In this document: piece after piece, positions 25,255-35,077 of the stretch
How the letters are laid out: every line of letters begins with the position of its first letter
Numbering within the stretch: the first letter of the stretch is position 1
Source of the DNA: UBA1447 sp002329225
GTDB lineage: Bacteria > Bacillota > Clostridia > Oscillospirales > Acutalibacteraceae
Direction of reading: 5' to 3'
DNA: 64,000 bases
Assembly: GCA_050946835.1 (NCBI GenBank)
Contig: JBMNVN010000009.1
Location: forward strand, 1-64,000
Notes under the pieces: generated by a model
Database searches by the model: none
Seen by the model: only the letters and a program-made list of their open reading frames with translations
What the model was told of the DNA's origin: nothing
Made by a program: the position numbers and the translations under genes

Positions 25255-26244
25255 TTAAACAAGGGGAATATTCCAGGTGTAGAATGTATACCAGACCCCG
25301 GCGGAAAAACTCCGGGCACGAATGACAACCTCGTCGTCATACACTTCAAAAACACAGCCGGTGCCGTTGGAAGATGTGCCTTGGCGCGGAACATTTGCGT
25401 ATGTATAGACAGGCAGATTAATGCTGTGAACCGAACCGTATGTTTCGATTGTTCTGTAGGTGTAGAGGTCTTCGGTATATCTGTTTGTAAACCCGAGATG
25501 CAGATGTCCGCTGATCAGGAACACATTGTCATAACTTTTCAGAATTGCTTCTACTTGCTCGGACTGTGCGCCGAATCCGCCGTCATACGGGTGCGGGTTT
25601 TGATTGCCCCAGCTTTCCGGGAGGCCGTGGGTTCCGTTCATCGGCCAGTGGCTGAGAACGAAAATCGGCTTGCCGTCTTGCGAGGCTTCTTCCATTTCTT
25701 CCTCCAGCCACGCCAACTGCGTGTCGCTGATATAAGCACAAACTCCATCGCCCTCACTGCCGAGAACGATAAAATGATAACCGTTGACTTCGGTGGAATA
25801 ATACATTTCCTCAATGGGACGGCCGGTGATTTCCTCGGTATAGCGGGTGAAATACTCTTTAATTATGCCGGGGGTTTCATTCTTCGTCCAGGTATCGTGA
25901 TTGCCGCAGGCGAGGATGATGTTTTTGGCCGGTTTATAACGCTTGAAGGTGTCGCGAAGCGCTTCATATTCTACCGCTTCGCCGTTGTCGGTCATATCGC
26001 CCACTATGAGCAGAGCGTCGAGAGGGTATGCGGATCTTTCCATATCATCGAGCCCGAGTTTCAGCATACCGCGGCGGTAGGCTTCTTCAGTCATATGGGT
26101 ATCCGCAATGGCTGCGAAAACCATACGGACATTATCCTCATCCACAGGTCTCAATTCCGCCGTGAAATTGCCGAAAAACGGTGAAAAGCATATGGAGAGG
26201 AAGGAAAGAAGAACCGCCAATAATTTTTTAATAATCAATACCAT
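25255..26244 (-). CDS. Secreted or membrane-anchored metallophosphoesterase
   Basis: A 329-residue protein. The first 25 residues (MVLIIKKLLAVLLSFLSICFS) form a signal peptide or anchor. The catalytic core has AAIADTHM, IVGDMTDNG, ACGNHDTW, LSHWPMNG and ISGHLHLGF, a full set of calcineurin-like metal ligands. It is a clear paralog of the gene at 32451-33404: both share NGYHFIVL / NGYRFIVL, the HWP block and the same ending. Each member lies in a different flanking operon of the same carbohydrate region. Substrate unknown. Confidence 0.88.
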   Translation of the reverse strand: MVLIIKKLLAVLLSFLSICFSPFFGNFTAELRPVDEDNVRMVFAAIADTHMTEEAYRRGMLKLGLDDMERSAYPLDALLIVGDMTDNGEAVEYEALRDTFKRYKPAKNIILACGNHDTWTKNETPGIIKEYFTRYTEEITGRPIEEMYYSTEVNGYHFIVLGSEGDGVCAYISDTQLAWLEEEMEEASQDGKPIFVLSHWPMNGTHGLPESWGNQNPHPYDGGFGAQSEQVEAILKSYDNVFLISGHLHLGFTNRYTEDLYTYRTIETYGSVHSINLPVYTYANVPRQGTSSNGTGCVFEVYDDEVVIRARSFSAGVWYTFYTWNIPLV

Positions 26245-26268
26245 CAGAGCAACCGCCTTTCAAAAATT

Positions 26269-28467
26269 TTATTTAAGAATCAGTTTCCTCGTTTTTGCAA
26301 CGCTGTCGAAAGAAACGAGGGCTGTTCTGCTCAATTCGTCATAGGTACATTTGCACAATTCCCCGTCGATACAGGCTGTCTTTACAGGGAATGGAGTGCG
26401 AAGCCGTATACAGGCCCTGAAGTTGCCTGCGCCGTTCAGTTCAACGGCAATTTCCTTACTGTCGGCGGAGAGCCGGTGAATGCGGACGGATGTGCCTATA
26501 ATACACAGGCTTTCATTTTCAATATGGCTGAAATTGAAGAGCATGGAGTTTTCTCCGGGGCGGATTGTTTTCCGTTTGATGATTTGAAAATCGGGTGTGA
26601 ACATATCGGCAAAAAGACCGTTGTGTACAAGCGGGTCGTTATGAATACTCTCGTCCATAACGGCGCTGATTATATAGGGCGGGCGCTCGACGGTCAGGCT
26701 GTTTGAAAATTCCGGGGCAAAATCCTTTCTGACAGCCGCTTCACGGAAAAAGGCTCGGAGAGCATCCGCCCGGGCTTTGGAAAAACCGAAGAAACAGGGG
26801 TTTGTCCGCCAAACTGCGGCAATCCCTTTAAGGCAGGGGTAAATCCCTTTTTCGTTCTGCGGGGCAATGCCGAGCATATCGAAAAGATGTTCCGCCGGTG
26901 AAGAGTATTTTCCCGTCCACCAACTGTTGATACGGTGATAGGGGTCGCTGTCATCGCCTATATATATCAGGACGCCGCCGCGCTTTACCCATTCGGCAAT
27001 ACTGTTGTTAACGTCGGGGTAATCCGGTTTCATATACTCGTAACTTAGCAGAAGGATATCGTAGTCATCCAGATAACCGGCATACCGGCGGGCATTATCC
27101 AACAGGACGGGGCGAACGGGTATGCCGTATTTAAGCAGAGGGAGAGCAAGGGAGTAGAATGCGGGGAAGGCGTTTGAGGCGGCGAACCGGAGCATAAGTT
27201 CTCTGTCCGGAGATTCTGCCTCGAATAATTCATTTTTGAAGCGGGCAATCAGGTCGTCGGAGTCGCTCAAAACGGTACCGACCTCACCGGAGGGCGCTTC
27301 GGAAAGTTCGCTGTCGGGGTAATCCCTTTGATATAGCTGACTGTCCGCAGTCAGAATACCGACTCGAACGGTATTGTCTCCGCCGTCTTCCAGGGTGCCC
27401 AATGTTTGAAAGTTGTTATTCAGTATGGTGGCGTAATCGGGCGGAATGCTTTCGGCGTCCTCGGCGTCTTTCGGGTATTTTCTTTCAAACACTCGGTTCG
27501 GCCAGGGGCAAATCTCGTATCGGTTGATTTTGGGGTGCAGCAGTGAAGCCACTACCGTGCAAAGGTAGTTCTTCCTGTAATCCGTCCAATCGAATATGGG
27601 GTTATCCTCAATAGGGTCGTGCAGGAACCACATGTGCCGCCCCGTACCCTTGACAAGTTCCTGCATTACGCCGTACTCGAGGAAAGCGGTCTCAAGGGTG
27701 CGTTCCCTGAACAGACCGTCGAACCAGTTTTTTTCTCTTGAAGTACCCGTCCAGACCTGGGCAATACAGCCGTCCACTCCGGGGATATCCGCCAGTTTGC
27801 CCTCCGGACTGACGATTTTCCACTGAGTGTAGTTAATCAAACTGTGGGTGGGCACATAAAAACGCAGGTTCCTGCCGTGCTTTTTAAGGGCATATTCCTT
27901 AAGGGCGGCGCTGACACGGTCGATAGTCCTTGCATAAAGGTAGGCTTTGAGCTTAGCCGCCTTATATCTTGCATCGACGCCGCTGTGAGGGGGCGTCCAA
28001 TCTTCACGGTAGTATGTTCTGTACTCCCGTTTAAAACTTTCGGAATAACCTGCCCTGTCCCAGAACTCCGGTTCCTCGACATGGATGGCTTCCACACCCG
28101 CATCTACGGCTGCTTTCAGTTTTTCGGTGATATAATCGGCAAAGGCAACGGTAGGCACCATATAGGGCGTATTTACACCGTGAGCAATGACGTTGCCGAA
28201 GCGGTCCGTCTGCGATTCGTCCCAATGCGGTGAGCCGTCATATTTCCCGGACAGATAATCGAGATAGCCGCCCCAGGCGATACCCGTCATTAAGTGTATA
28301 ATATAACCCCGCGCCCGAAAGACATTGATTCTTTCGAGCGTGGTTTCGTTAAGTCCGTAAACCATAACGAAATCGCAATGGTTATCAACACTGTCGGGCG
28401 GAAAACCGCTGATTTGATAACCGGTGCGTTCTTCACTTCTGTCTCTTATATAAGCCATAATAATCAT
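26269..28467 (-). CDS. Putative glycosidase-like protein of unknown family
   Basis: A 732-residue protein with no signal peptide. The first half looks like a TIM barrel (VMVYGLNETTLERINVFRARGY, AVDAGVEAIHVEEPEFWDRAGYSE, LRFYVPTHS) and carries the Glu-rich HVEEPEFW turn where glycosidases often place a catalytic acid. A later part (DDYDILLLSYEYMKPDYPD...WVKRGGVLIYIGDDSDPYH) resembles the Rossmann-like trimerisation domain of GH42-type beta-galactosidases. The end is beta-sandwich-like. I do not assign a GH family. It heads a minus-strand run with two metallophosphoesterases (spacings 24 and 46 bp). No clear ribosome site precedes ATG 28467, so the start is uncertain. Confidence 0.75.
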   Translation of the reverse strand: MIIMAYIRDRSEERTGYQISGFPPDSVDNHCDFVMVYGLNETTLERINVFRARGYIIHLMTGIAWGGYLDYLSGKYDGSPHWDESQTDRFGNVIAHGVNTPYMVPTVAFADYITEKLKAAVDAGVEAIHVEEPEFWDRAGYSESFKREYRTYYREDWTPPHSGVDARYKAAKLKAYLYARTIDRVSAALKEYALKKHGRNLRFYVPTHSLINYTQWKIVSPEGKLADIPGVDGCIAQVWTGTSREKNWFDGLFRERTLETAFLEYGVMQELVKGTGRHMWFLHDPIEDNPIFDWTDYRKNYLCTVVASLLHPKINRYEICPWPNRVFERKYPKDAEDAESIPPDYATILNNNFQTLGTLEDGGDNTVRVGILTADSQLYQRDYPDSELSEAPSGEVGTVLSDSDDLIARFKNELFEAESPDRELMLRFAASNAFPAFYSLALPLLKYGIPVRPVLLDNARRYAGYLDDYDILLLSYEYMKPDYPDVNNSIAEWVKRGGVLIYIGDDSDPYHRINSWWTGKYSSPAEHLFDMLGIAPQNEKGIYPCLKGIAAVWRTNPCFFGFSKARADALRAFFREAAVRKDFAPEFSNSLTVERPPYIISAVMDESIHNDPLVHNGLFADMFTPDFQIIKRKTIRPGENSMLFNFSHIENESLCIIGTSVRIHRLSADSKEIAVELNGAGNFRACIRLRTPFPVKTACIDGELCKCTYDELSRTALVSFDSVAKTRKLILK

Positions 28468-28734
28468 ATTGAAGTTTAACCCATAGCGGTAAAAATGTAA
28501 ATACTTTCACTGTTAAAAGTCTTTGAATTTGTCTTATATTCACAAAGAGAGAAGCCGGATTTGTCAATTTTGCAGTCCGCGGCAATTGTGTATAATCCGC
28601 AGGTATGGTACTATACAGACAATATAATATTATCCGAATAGTCGTTACTGCAGACACCGAATCGGAGGCATTTGACTACGGCTTGGAGTCGGGCGGATAT
28701 TGTCAATAAATTGTGAGGAAAGGTTGTCGGTTTT

Positions 28735-31356
28735 ATGTCAGCTAAACACAGTCTGAGAAAAGTGATTGCCGTTCTTTCGGTATCCGCTATGCTTGCCGGG
28801 ACAGTTGCGTTTTCCGCTTTCGGATTCAGCGGCAGTATTTCGCCGGAAACGATAGCGGTAAGTTCACGTGTGGCTGTCGGGATTGAAAGTGAGGGTATAG
28901 TCCTGCTCAAAAACGAGGACGGTGCTCTTCCGCTTCAGGGCCGGGCGGTCAATGTGTTCGGTGCGGGTTCCGTAACTCCTTTTCTGGGCGGGACCGGCTC
29001 GGGTGCCATTACCACAACCGACCCGGTCGATTTTTATGATGCCCTTGACCTTTGCGGTATAAACTACAACAGCGAACTGCGTAACCTGTATGAGGAAAAC
29101 GATAAAAACTCCCTGCCCAAAACGGACAACACGGTTGTAAACAACGGACTGCAGCTGGTGCTGCTGAAAAAGACGATTAAAGAAATGCCCGCAGATAAAA
29201 TCACACCGGAGATTCTTGATAATGCTGCGGCGTTTTCGCCTGCGGCGCTCATTGTCATCAGCCGAACGGGTTCGGAGGGTTCAGACCTTTCGGTAGACGA
29301 CCTGCGCCTTTCGGACGAAGAGAAGGCTCTTGTCGACCTGGTGACATCGCATTTTAACGAGGTCATTGTGCTGTTCAATATCTCCAACGTTATGGAAATG
29401 GGCTGGCTTGAGGATTATCCGCAGATAAAAGCCGCGGCGATAATCTGGATTCCCGGTGAATTCGGCATGGAGGCAGTGGGTAAAATGCTGAAAGGAGAAG
29501 TCAACCCCTCCGGTAAGCTGGCCGACACCGTCGCCTATAACATCGAGGCTCACCCGTCTTCCGTCAACTTCGGTGATTTCCGTTACGGCAACACTGTTAA
29601 CAAAAAGTATCTGGAATACCGTGAAGGCATTTATGTCGGTTACCGGTATTTTGAGACCTTTGCACCTGAACAGGTGCAGTATCCCTTCGGCTACGGCCTT
29701 TCCTACACCGCATTCGAGCGTGAAATGCTCGGATGGGATGAGGACGGGGAGACGGTCAGTATCAGCGTGAAAGTAAGCAATACCGGTGCATATGCCGGTA
29801 AAGATGTGGTGCAGGTCTATGTTTCCCCTCCCTATACTTCAGGCGGTATAGAGAAAAGCACCGTCACTCTGGTCGGTTATGCAAAGACGCAGCTTATTGA
29901 GCCGGGCGGTTCGGACACTGTAACGGTAACATTCCGTATTCGGGATATGGCCTCGTATGATCGGAAGGGCGAGCAGGCCTGGGTGCTCGAAAACGGAGAT
30001 TATAATATCCGTGTTTGCAGTGACATCCGCAGCGAGTATGACTCGTTTATTTACAGCGTACCTGAAACCGTCGTTTGGAAAACCGACGATGCCACGGGTA
30101 CGCCGATAAAAAACCTTTTTGGCGATGCATATAACGGCTTTCCTCTCCTTTCACGCAGTAATCCCGCCGATACTTTTCCCCGCTTTGAACAGCGCAAGGC
30201 GGACTTTGCCGTTCTCACTGCCGACGCATGGCCGGCCCCCACCCCGGGAGCGGCGCCTCGAACCGGTGCGGAGTACGAAACAGGCGTAATTACACTGCGG
30301 GATGTGTATGAGGACGAAAGCAAATGGGATGCCTTCCTTGACCAGTTGACGGTGGAGGAGATGACTTTGCTGGTTACCTGCGGCGGCTACTGCACGGCAG
30401 GGATTGAGCGCCTCGGCATACCCGAAACGGTTGACAACGACGGCCCCTCATGCGTCAAGGGCCGGTACGGCAGCGTCTATGCGGATTGCGGAACGGCCTA
30501 CCCCTGCGAGACCGCCATCGCCTGCACTTTTAACGACGAACTTGCCCGGTCGATGGGAACAAGTGCCGGTACGGAAGCCCGGGAAATCGGTACGGACATC
30601 TGGTACGCGCCTGGTGCAAATATCCACCGGGATCCCCGCGGAGGGAGGAACTTTGAGTATTTCTCGGAGGATCCGCTGCTTTCCGGCCGTATGGCGGCGG
30701 CTGTGATTGACGGAGCGAAGTCAATGGGGCTTGTCACCACCATAAAACATTTTGCCCTTAACGACCAGGAAAAGAACCGTACCGGCGTTTATACCTGGGC
30801 GGATGAGCAGACAATGCGTGAGATTTACCTCAAGCCTTTTGAAATTGCGGTAAAAACTACCGGCTGTTCCGGCATTATGTCCGCCTTCAACCGTATAGGC
30901 ACTCAGTGGTGCGGTGCAAACAGCGCATTGCTGCAAGAGCTGCTGCGGGGAGAGTGGGGCTTTAACGGCTTCGTTGTTTCGGACTACTCAAACAACTTCA
31001 CCGGTTACGGCTATATGAGCCCCGTGATTGCCGTTTACAACGGGAACGACACCATGCTGACCGGTTTGTGGTTCCTGCAAAAAACGTCGCAGTTTGCCGC
31101 TGTTAAGGCCGCTTATGAGCGGGACCCTGCCGGTTTCGGCACCGCATTGAGGGCTGCGGTTAAAAATATCTGCATAGCAAAAATGACTACCCGGGCTTTT
31201 CTTGACCCGAATCCCCTGCCGGAAGATACTTTGGCTGATGTTCTTATCCCGTTGAGCGAGTGGAATTTTGAATTTCCCCGCATTTTCTCCGTGCTGAAAT
31301 ATATTGCCAACAACCTGATGAACGCCGTCACTTTCGGTCTGCGGTTTTTGCTTTAA
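28735..31356 (+). CDS. Secreted GH3 beta-glycosidase with permuted domain order
   Basis: An 873-residue exported enzyme with a signal peptide (about residues 1-30). Unlike classical GH3, the alpha/beta-sandwich C-domain comes first (EGIVLLKNEDGALPLQ...VFGAGSVTPFLGGTGSG...WIPGEFGMEAVGKMLKGEVNPSGKLADT), then a fibronectin-III-like domain (about 340-440). The (beta/alpha)8 catalytic domain comes last (DNDGPSCVKG, YAPGANIHRDPRGGRNFEYFSEDP, TIKHFALNDQE). The nucleophile is Asp750 in VVSDYS. The signature includes KHFALNDQEKNR. Likely beta-glucosidase or beta-xylosidase; specificity is not set by what I see. It leads a plus-strand run with a secreted hydrolase and a phosphoesterase. Confidence 0.9.
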   Translation: MSAKHSLRKVIAVLSVSAMLAGTVAFSAFGFSGSISPETIAVSSRVAVGIESEGIVLLKNEDGALPLQGRAVNVFGAGSVTPFLGGTGSGAITTTDPVDFYDALDLCGINYNSELRNLYEENDKNSLPKTDNTVVNNGLQLVLLKKTIKEMPADKITPEILDNAAAFSPAALIVISRTGSEGSDLSVDDLRLSDEEKALVDLVTSHFNEVIVLFNISNVMEMGWLEDYPQIKAAAIIWIPGEFGMEAVGKMLKGEVNPSGKLADTVAYNIEAHPSSVNFGDFRYGNTVNKKYLEYREGIYVGYRYFETFAPEQVQYPFGYGLSYTAFEREMLGWDEDGETVSISVKVSNTGAYAGKDVVQVYVSPPYTSGGIEKSTVTLVGYAKTQLIEPGGSDTVTVTFRIRDMASYDRKGEQAWVLENGDYNIRVCSDIRSEYDSFIYSVPETVVWKTDDATGTPIKNLFGDAYNGFPLLSRSNPADTFPRFEQRKADFAVLTADAWPAPTPGAAPRTGAEYETGVITLRDVYEDESKWDAFLDQLTVEEMTLLVTCGGYCTAGIERLGIPETVDNDGPSCVKGRYGSVYADCGTAYPCETAIACTFNDELARSMGTSAGTEAREIGTDIWYAPGANIHRDPRGGRNFEYFSEDPLLSGRMAAAVIDGAKSMGLVTTIKHFALNDQEKNRTGVYTWADEQTMREIYLKPFEIAVKTTGCSGIMSAFNRIGTQWCGANSALLQELLRGEWGFNGFVVSDYSNNFTGYGYMSPVIAVYNGNDTMLTGLWFLQKTSQFAAVKAAYERDPAGFGTALRAAVKNICIAKMTTRAFLDPNPLPEDTLADVLIPLSEWNFEFPRIFSVLKYIANNLMNAVTFGLRFLL

Positions 31357-31425
31357 AGTGACCTTTTTCCTTATAGAAAAACATAATCAACAAAAAGAGT
31401 TGTCTATATTTGAGGAGGAAATAAA

Positions 31426-32364
31426 ATGAAACGAATATTTATGAAAATTACCGCCCTTGCCTTGACTTTAGCGCTGTTCTTCTCTTTTACCGGCATATTT
31501 GCATCGGCACGGGAGAAACTTCCCTTTGCCAACAGCCAATTTTTTGAGCAGGGCGACTACAGAATCCACTACCGTGTGTTTGAGGCGGAGGGAGAAATGA
31601 AGGGCCGAATCCTGTTCCTGCACGGCTTTCTTGTTTCGACTTATTCGTGGGAGAGGATGACAGCCGAAATGACGCAGGCGGGCTATGAATGTGTGCTTGC
31701 CGATCTGCCCGGATTCGGTTACAGCAGCCGCGAGAACGGCGGCACTCGGGTGATTCCCCGGGAAGATTTGATGGTGGCGCTGATGGAGAGCATTGCCCCC
31801 CTTGACAGCTGGATTTTAGCGGGGCACTCCATGGGCGGAGGCGTTTCATTGAACATCGCCGTTGCACATCCCGAACTGCGTGCGCTTCTGCTGTACTGCC
31901 CGGCACCGATTACACAGTTCCCGTTGATGCTTAAACCCATGGTCACCTCATGGCCGATGGCGAAGTTATATACTCTGATTTTTAAAATTACCGCCTTGGC
32001 GCCGAAGTTTATCGCAAGGTTGGTTGTCGGCTATATTGCTCAGGATATGCCCTTCGGTTTGCAGTACGAAACGACTGCGGTAACCGACCCGCTGCAGCTT
32101 GAGGGAACCGGCGAAGGGATTGCCTATATGAGCGCCAACGCCGCGGCGACGGATATGGATGCGTTGGCAGGCCTTGAAATGCCCGTGCTGCATATACAGG
32201 GCGGAAAAGATAATGTGCTGCAGGCTCAGCTTATAGCCGACACCAATGCGGCACTGCCTCAGGCGGAACTCTTTGTAATTGAGGACGGCGGACATATGCT
32301 TAATGAGAATAAGGCGGCTGAGGTCTCGGCTATTACCGTCGATTTCCTTGACAGGCGGCTGTAA
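31426..32364 (+). CDS. Secreted alpha/beta hydrolase
   Basis: A 312-residue exported hydrolase. The signal peptide is MKRIFMKITALALTLALFFSFTGIFASA, with a likely cleavage after ASA. The core has FLHGFLVSTYSWERM, ADLPGFGYSS and the nucleophile elbow AGHSMGGG with Ser135. IQGGKDNV supplies the probable Asp and GGHMLNENK the catalytic His. It resembles lipases and esterases of the MhpC group. A GAGGAGGA site precedes ATG 31426 well. It lies 69 bp after the GH3 gene and may be co-transcribed. Confidence 0.88.
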   Translation: MKRIFMKITALALTLALFFSFTGIFASAREKLPFANSQFFEQGDYRIHYRVFEAEGEMKGRILFLHGFLVSTYSWERMTAEMTQAGYECVLADLPGFGYSSRENGGTRVIPREDLMVALMESIAPLDSWILAGHSMGGGVSLNIAVAHPELRALLLYCPAPITQFPLMLKPMVTSWPMAKLYTLIFKITALAPKFIARLVVGYIAQDMPFGLQYETTAVTDPLQLEGTGEGIAYMSANAAATDMDALAGLEMPVLHIQGGKDNVLQAQLIADTNAALPQAELFVIEDGGHMLNENKAAEVSAITVDFLDRRL

Positions 32365-32450
32365 ATCAAAACGCTCCGCCGATTGATTGCGACAGGATTT
32401 TTATTTCATAAGATGCGGTTCGGGAGATAATTTTTAGAGGAAGTGATTGT

Positions 32451-33404
32451 GTGGTATTTATACAGAAACTGATTTCCCTGCTTATGTCCCTTGCGGTGAT
32501 GCTGAGTTTTCAGCTTCCTTTCGTTCCGAAAAATGATGATATTTTGCTCAATGTCAGCATTCTTTCGGATACCCACCTTGATGCCCGACTGCCGTTGGGT
32601 CAGCTGCTGCTGGCCCGTGCTCTTGACGATATAAACGGAGCGGACGCCGCAGTTGATGCAGTTGTTGTCTCGGGGGATTTGACAAACTACGGCGACGGCG
32701 AATCTATAAGAGCTTTTTATGAGCTTTTTCACAAACACTGCGGGGGCCTCGACCGGGTGATTGCAGCGGGCAACCATGACCTCGGGCATGTGGATGACGT
32801 TACACAGCAGGAAGCAAGACAGCGGCTGATTGATTTATATAATGCCTACACCGGAGCGGAAACGGAAAATATTTATTACGCCGTCACAATCAACGGTTAC
32901 CGCTTTATTGTGCTGAGCGACCAGAGCGATGACAGCTGGGACAGGCCGGAAATGTTTGATGACCAGTTTGAATTTCTTGACGAACAGCTTTCCGAAGCTA
33001 CAGCGGACGGGAAGCCCGCCTTTGTAGTCTGCCATTGGCCCGTTGAGGGAGTAAACGGACAGAGCGAGGTTTGGGATTACGGCTCAATGGGCACTGAAAA
33101 CAGCCTCAAAGCCCGTGCCGTACTTGAAAAGTACAGCAATGTTTTCTTTATCAGCGGGCATGTACATACGGGCATTAACGGCGACCTGACGCAAAGAATG
33201 TTCGGGTTTTCCTGTGTTGAAGAACAAAACGGCGTCACCTATGTGAACCTGCCCACTTTTCTGTTGGTTAACCGATACGGTATCCCCTGGGGCGGTATGG
33301 GCTTCCAGATGGAGGTGTATGCCGACCGGGTTCTGTTCAGGGCACGCAACTATATAACTTCAAAGTGGTACCCCTCTTATGAGTTTTCCGTAGCGCTGGT
33401 GTAA
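32451..33404 (+). CDS. Exported metallophosphoesterase (paralog of 25255-26244)
   Basis: Encodes 317 residues from GTG 32451, which has AGAGGAAG five bases upstream. The N-terminus (VFIQKLISLLMSLAVMLSFQLPFV) is a signal peptide or anchor. Metal-site motifs in order: ILSDTHLD, VSGDLTNYGDG, AAGNHDLGH, VCHWPVEG, ISGHVHTG. Domain layout and endings match the paralog on the opposite strand about 6 kb away. It closes the plus-strand run GH3 - hydrolase - phosphoesterase, followed by a strong terminator. Confidence 0.88.
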   Translation: MVFIQKLISLLMSLAVMLSFQLPFVPKNDDILLNVSILSDTHLDARLPLGQLLLARALDDINGADAAVDAVVVSGDLTNYGDGESIRAFYELFHKHCGGLDRVIAAGNHDLGHVDDVTQQEARQRLIDLYNAYTGAETENIYYAVTINGYRFIVLSDQSDDSWDRPEMFDDQFEFLDEQLSEATADGKPAFVVCHWPVEGVNGQSEVWDYGSMGTENSLKARAVLEKYSNVFFISGHVHTGINGDLTQRMFGFSCVEEQNGVTYVNLPTFLLVNRYGIPWGGMGFQMEVYADRVLFRARNYITSKWYPSYEFSVALV

Positions 33405-33449
33405 GAAGATAAAGCGCTCGGCTCGGCTTGGCTTGTAATAACATGGACA

Positions 33450-33489
33450 GAAGAAGGCGAACCCGCAGTAAAACGGGTTCGCCTTCTTG
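33450..33489. terminator. Bidirectional terminator between convergent operons
   Basis: A 14-15-bp stem, AAGAAGGCGAACCCG / CGGGTTCGCCTTCTT, with an 8-base loop between convergent genes. Confidence 0.88.
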
Positions 33490-33509
33490 ACTTATTTCCC
33501 GACAAGTAA

Positions 33510-35039
33510 TCAGGAAAGTGCAATTATGGCGCGAATCAGCCGGACAATCACAAAGATGAATGTGTCGGGACCGAAGATTCCCCATAAAGGTTCCGGAGGT
33601 TTGGGAGCCTCGGTCAACGGCGAGATTGTGCGGGTCGCCTCGTCATACAGCAGGAACTGCGGGTAATCGGGATTGTCGAATACCGTCACCTGTTCGGGTG
33701 CATATAGAATGTAGGTAATTAAACTGTTGTAATCGTTACAATCGTGCATATGGAACATCTCCCGCACAAACCAGGTATATTCCGGATAGGAGCAGGTGGA
33801 TGCATCGATCTGACCGTCTGCGGAAAGATGGTTATGACCGTCGTCAATCGCCTGAACATAGTCTTCACCGAGCGTACCTTCGAGGGTTGAGCAGGTAGCG
33901 CCGAAGCTTGAATATTTGGTGTCGATAACGGCATCGTTCATCTCATCCCAGCTTTCAATTGCGGGGGAGACCTGGTGTCCGTATTTGGAAACAATTCCGA
34001 AATGGACGCCGTTTTCCATGGCGGAATCTATTAGGTTTGTGTTTTTCGTTTGAACATTGTAATGATAATTGTCGATGCGTTCGACAAGTCCGGCGTAGGT
34101 CACAGGGTCGGTGATGATTTTCTCTTTTGCACTCTCATAAAACTCATCGGGAATCAAAGCCCACATACCGGGCATGGAACCGAAGCTCTGCATCATTACC
34201 TCTTCGTAAACTCGATCAAGACACTGTTCGACAACTTCATCGGCAAAAGCGCCTGCGACGTGAAACACACCGGCCTTGTAAAGTACCTGAGCAATTGCGG
34301 CGCCCAGCTCGCGGTTGGGGTTGTCGCTTAACATAGTGTCGATATAACGGCAGATGGCAAGGGGAGCAAACTCGATTTGTCCGTTGTAGGGTTCGCCGGC
34401 ACATTTGACGCCGTTGCAGGCGGGGGCGGAAAGAGCCATGCTGTTGATTTTTTCGTCGCCGAACTGTTGCAGATAGGCCATCAAAATGTTTGAGCCCATG
34501 CTGAAACCTTCAAGGTTTACTTTATCATGGCCGGTACCTTCGCGGATATAGTCGATGTATTTGTCAAGGTCTTTTACGATATCCATCGGGTCGGTGCGCC
34601 AGTCGTAACAAAAGGCGAAACGGCTGTCCTCCGTATAGGGTTCAATAGGACCGCCATAGGTCCAGTTGATTCCGGTATCGGCGGGCGGCGTGCCGTCCGG
34701 ATTGAGCGCCGCATCCCCGAGAACTCTGTTGGCAGCGGGAATCAGTGCGTCAGCTAAACGGTCCCAGTCACCCGTTACGGCAAAAGCGGCCAAACTGAAA
34801 AAGGTCTGAGCGTCCAAGGCGGCAATTATCTTGTCAGCCGGCGGCGGGAACAGAACTTCCTCATAATCCGTGCCGGGGTAACGGACAATATCCTTTGTTG
34901 CAATACCGGTGATATGCACGGTCGGCACAACCTCGTAACCGGGTGGATAGCCAGACGCGGAAAACAGCGGAAGCGATGACACCAGTATGACCGCCGAAAG
35001 TACGGCGGCAACAGCTTTTTTCCATACACGCTTAAACAT
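33510..35039 (-). CDS. Secreted LCAT-like lipase/acyltransferase
   Basis: A 509-residue exported protein beginning MFKRVWKKAVAAVLSAVILV, a signal peptide. ATG 35039 is chosen because AAGGAG lies seven bases upstream; the frame is open 66 codons further but would run into the preceding gene. The mature part opens with a conserved VHITGIATKDIVRYPG segment. It has FCYDWRTDP, as in lecithin:cholesterol acyltransferase relatives, and the nucleophile elbow LEGFSMGSN (GxSxG). DDGHNHLSAD probably carries the catalytic His. A hydrophobic C-terminal helix (FIFVIVRLIRAIIAL) may act as an anchor. Last gene of the six-gene minus-strand operon. Confidence 0.8.
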   Translation of the reverse strand: MFKRVWKKAVAAVLSAVILVSSLPLFSASGYPPGYEVVPTVHITGIATKDIVRYPGTDYEEVLFPPPADKIIAALDAQTFFSLAAFAVTGDWDRLADALIPAANRVLGDAALNPDGTPPADTGINWTYGGPIEPYTEDSRFAFCYDWRTDPMDIVKDLDKYIDYIREGTGHDKVNLEGFSMGSNILMAYLQQFGDEKINSMALSAPACNGVKCAGEPYNGQIEFAPLAICRYIDTMLSDNPNRELGAAIAQVLYKAGVFHVAGAFADEVVEQCLDRVYEEVMMQSFGSMPGMWALIPDEFYESAKEKIITDPVTYAGLVERIDNYHYNVQTKNTNLIDSAMENGVHFGIVSKYGHQVSPAIESWDEMNDAVIDTKYSSFGATCSTLEGTLGEDYVQAIDDGHNHLSADGQIDASTCSYPEYTWFVREMFHMHDCNDYNSLITYILYAPEQVTVFDNPDYPQFLLYDEATRTISPLTEAPKPPEPLWGIFGPDTFIFVIVRLIRAIIALS

Positions 35040-35077
35040 TAACATTCTCCTTTTCGGACAAAACCGATTATTATTTA

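Noticed and set aside
25207..26184. A 325-codon plus-strand frame opposite the exported phosphoesterase
   Set aside because: No ribosome site and no family features; the minus strand encodes an intact calcineurin-like enzyme with all metal motifs.
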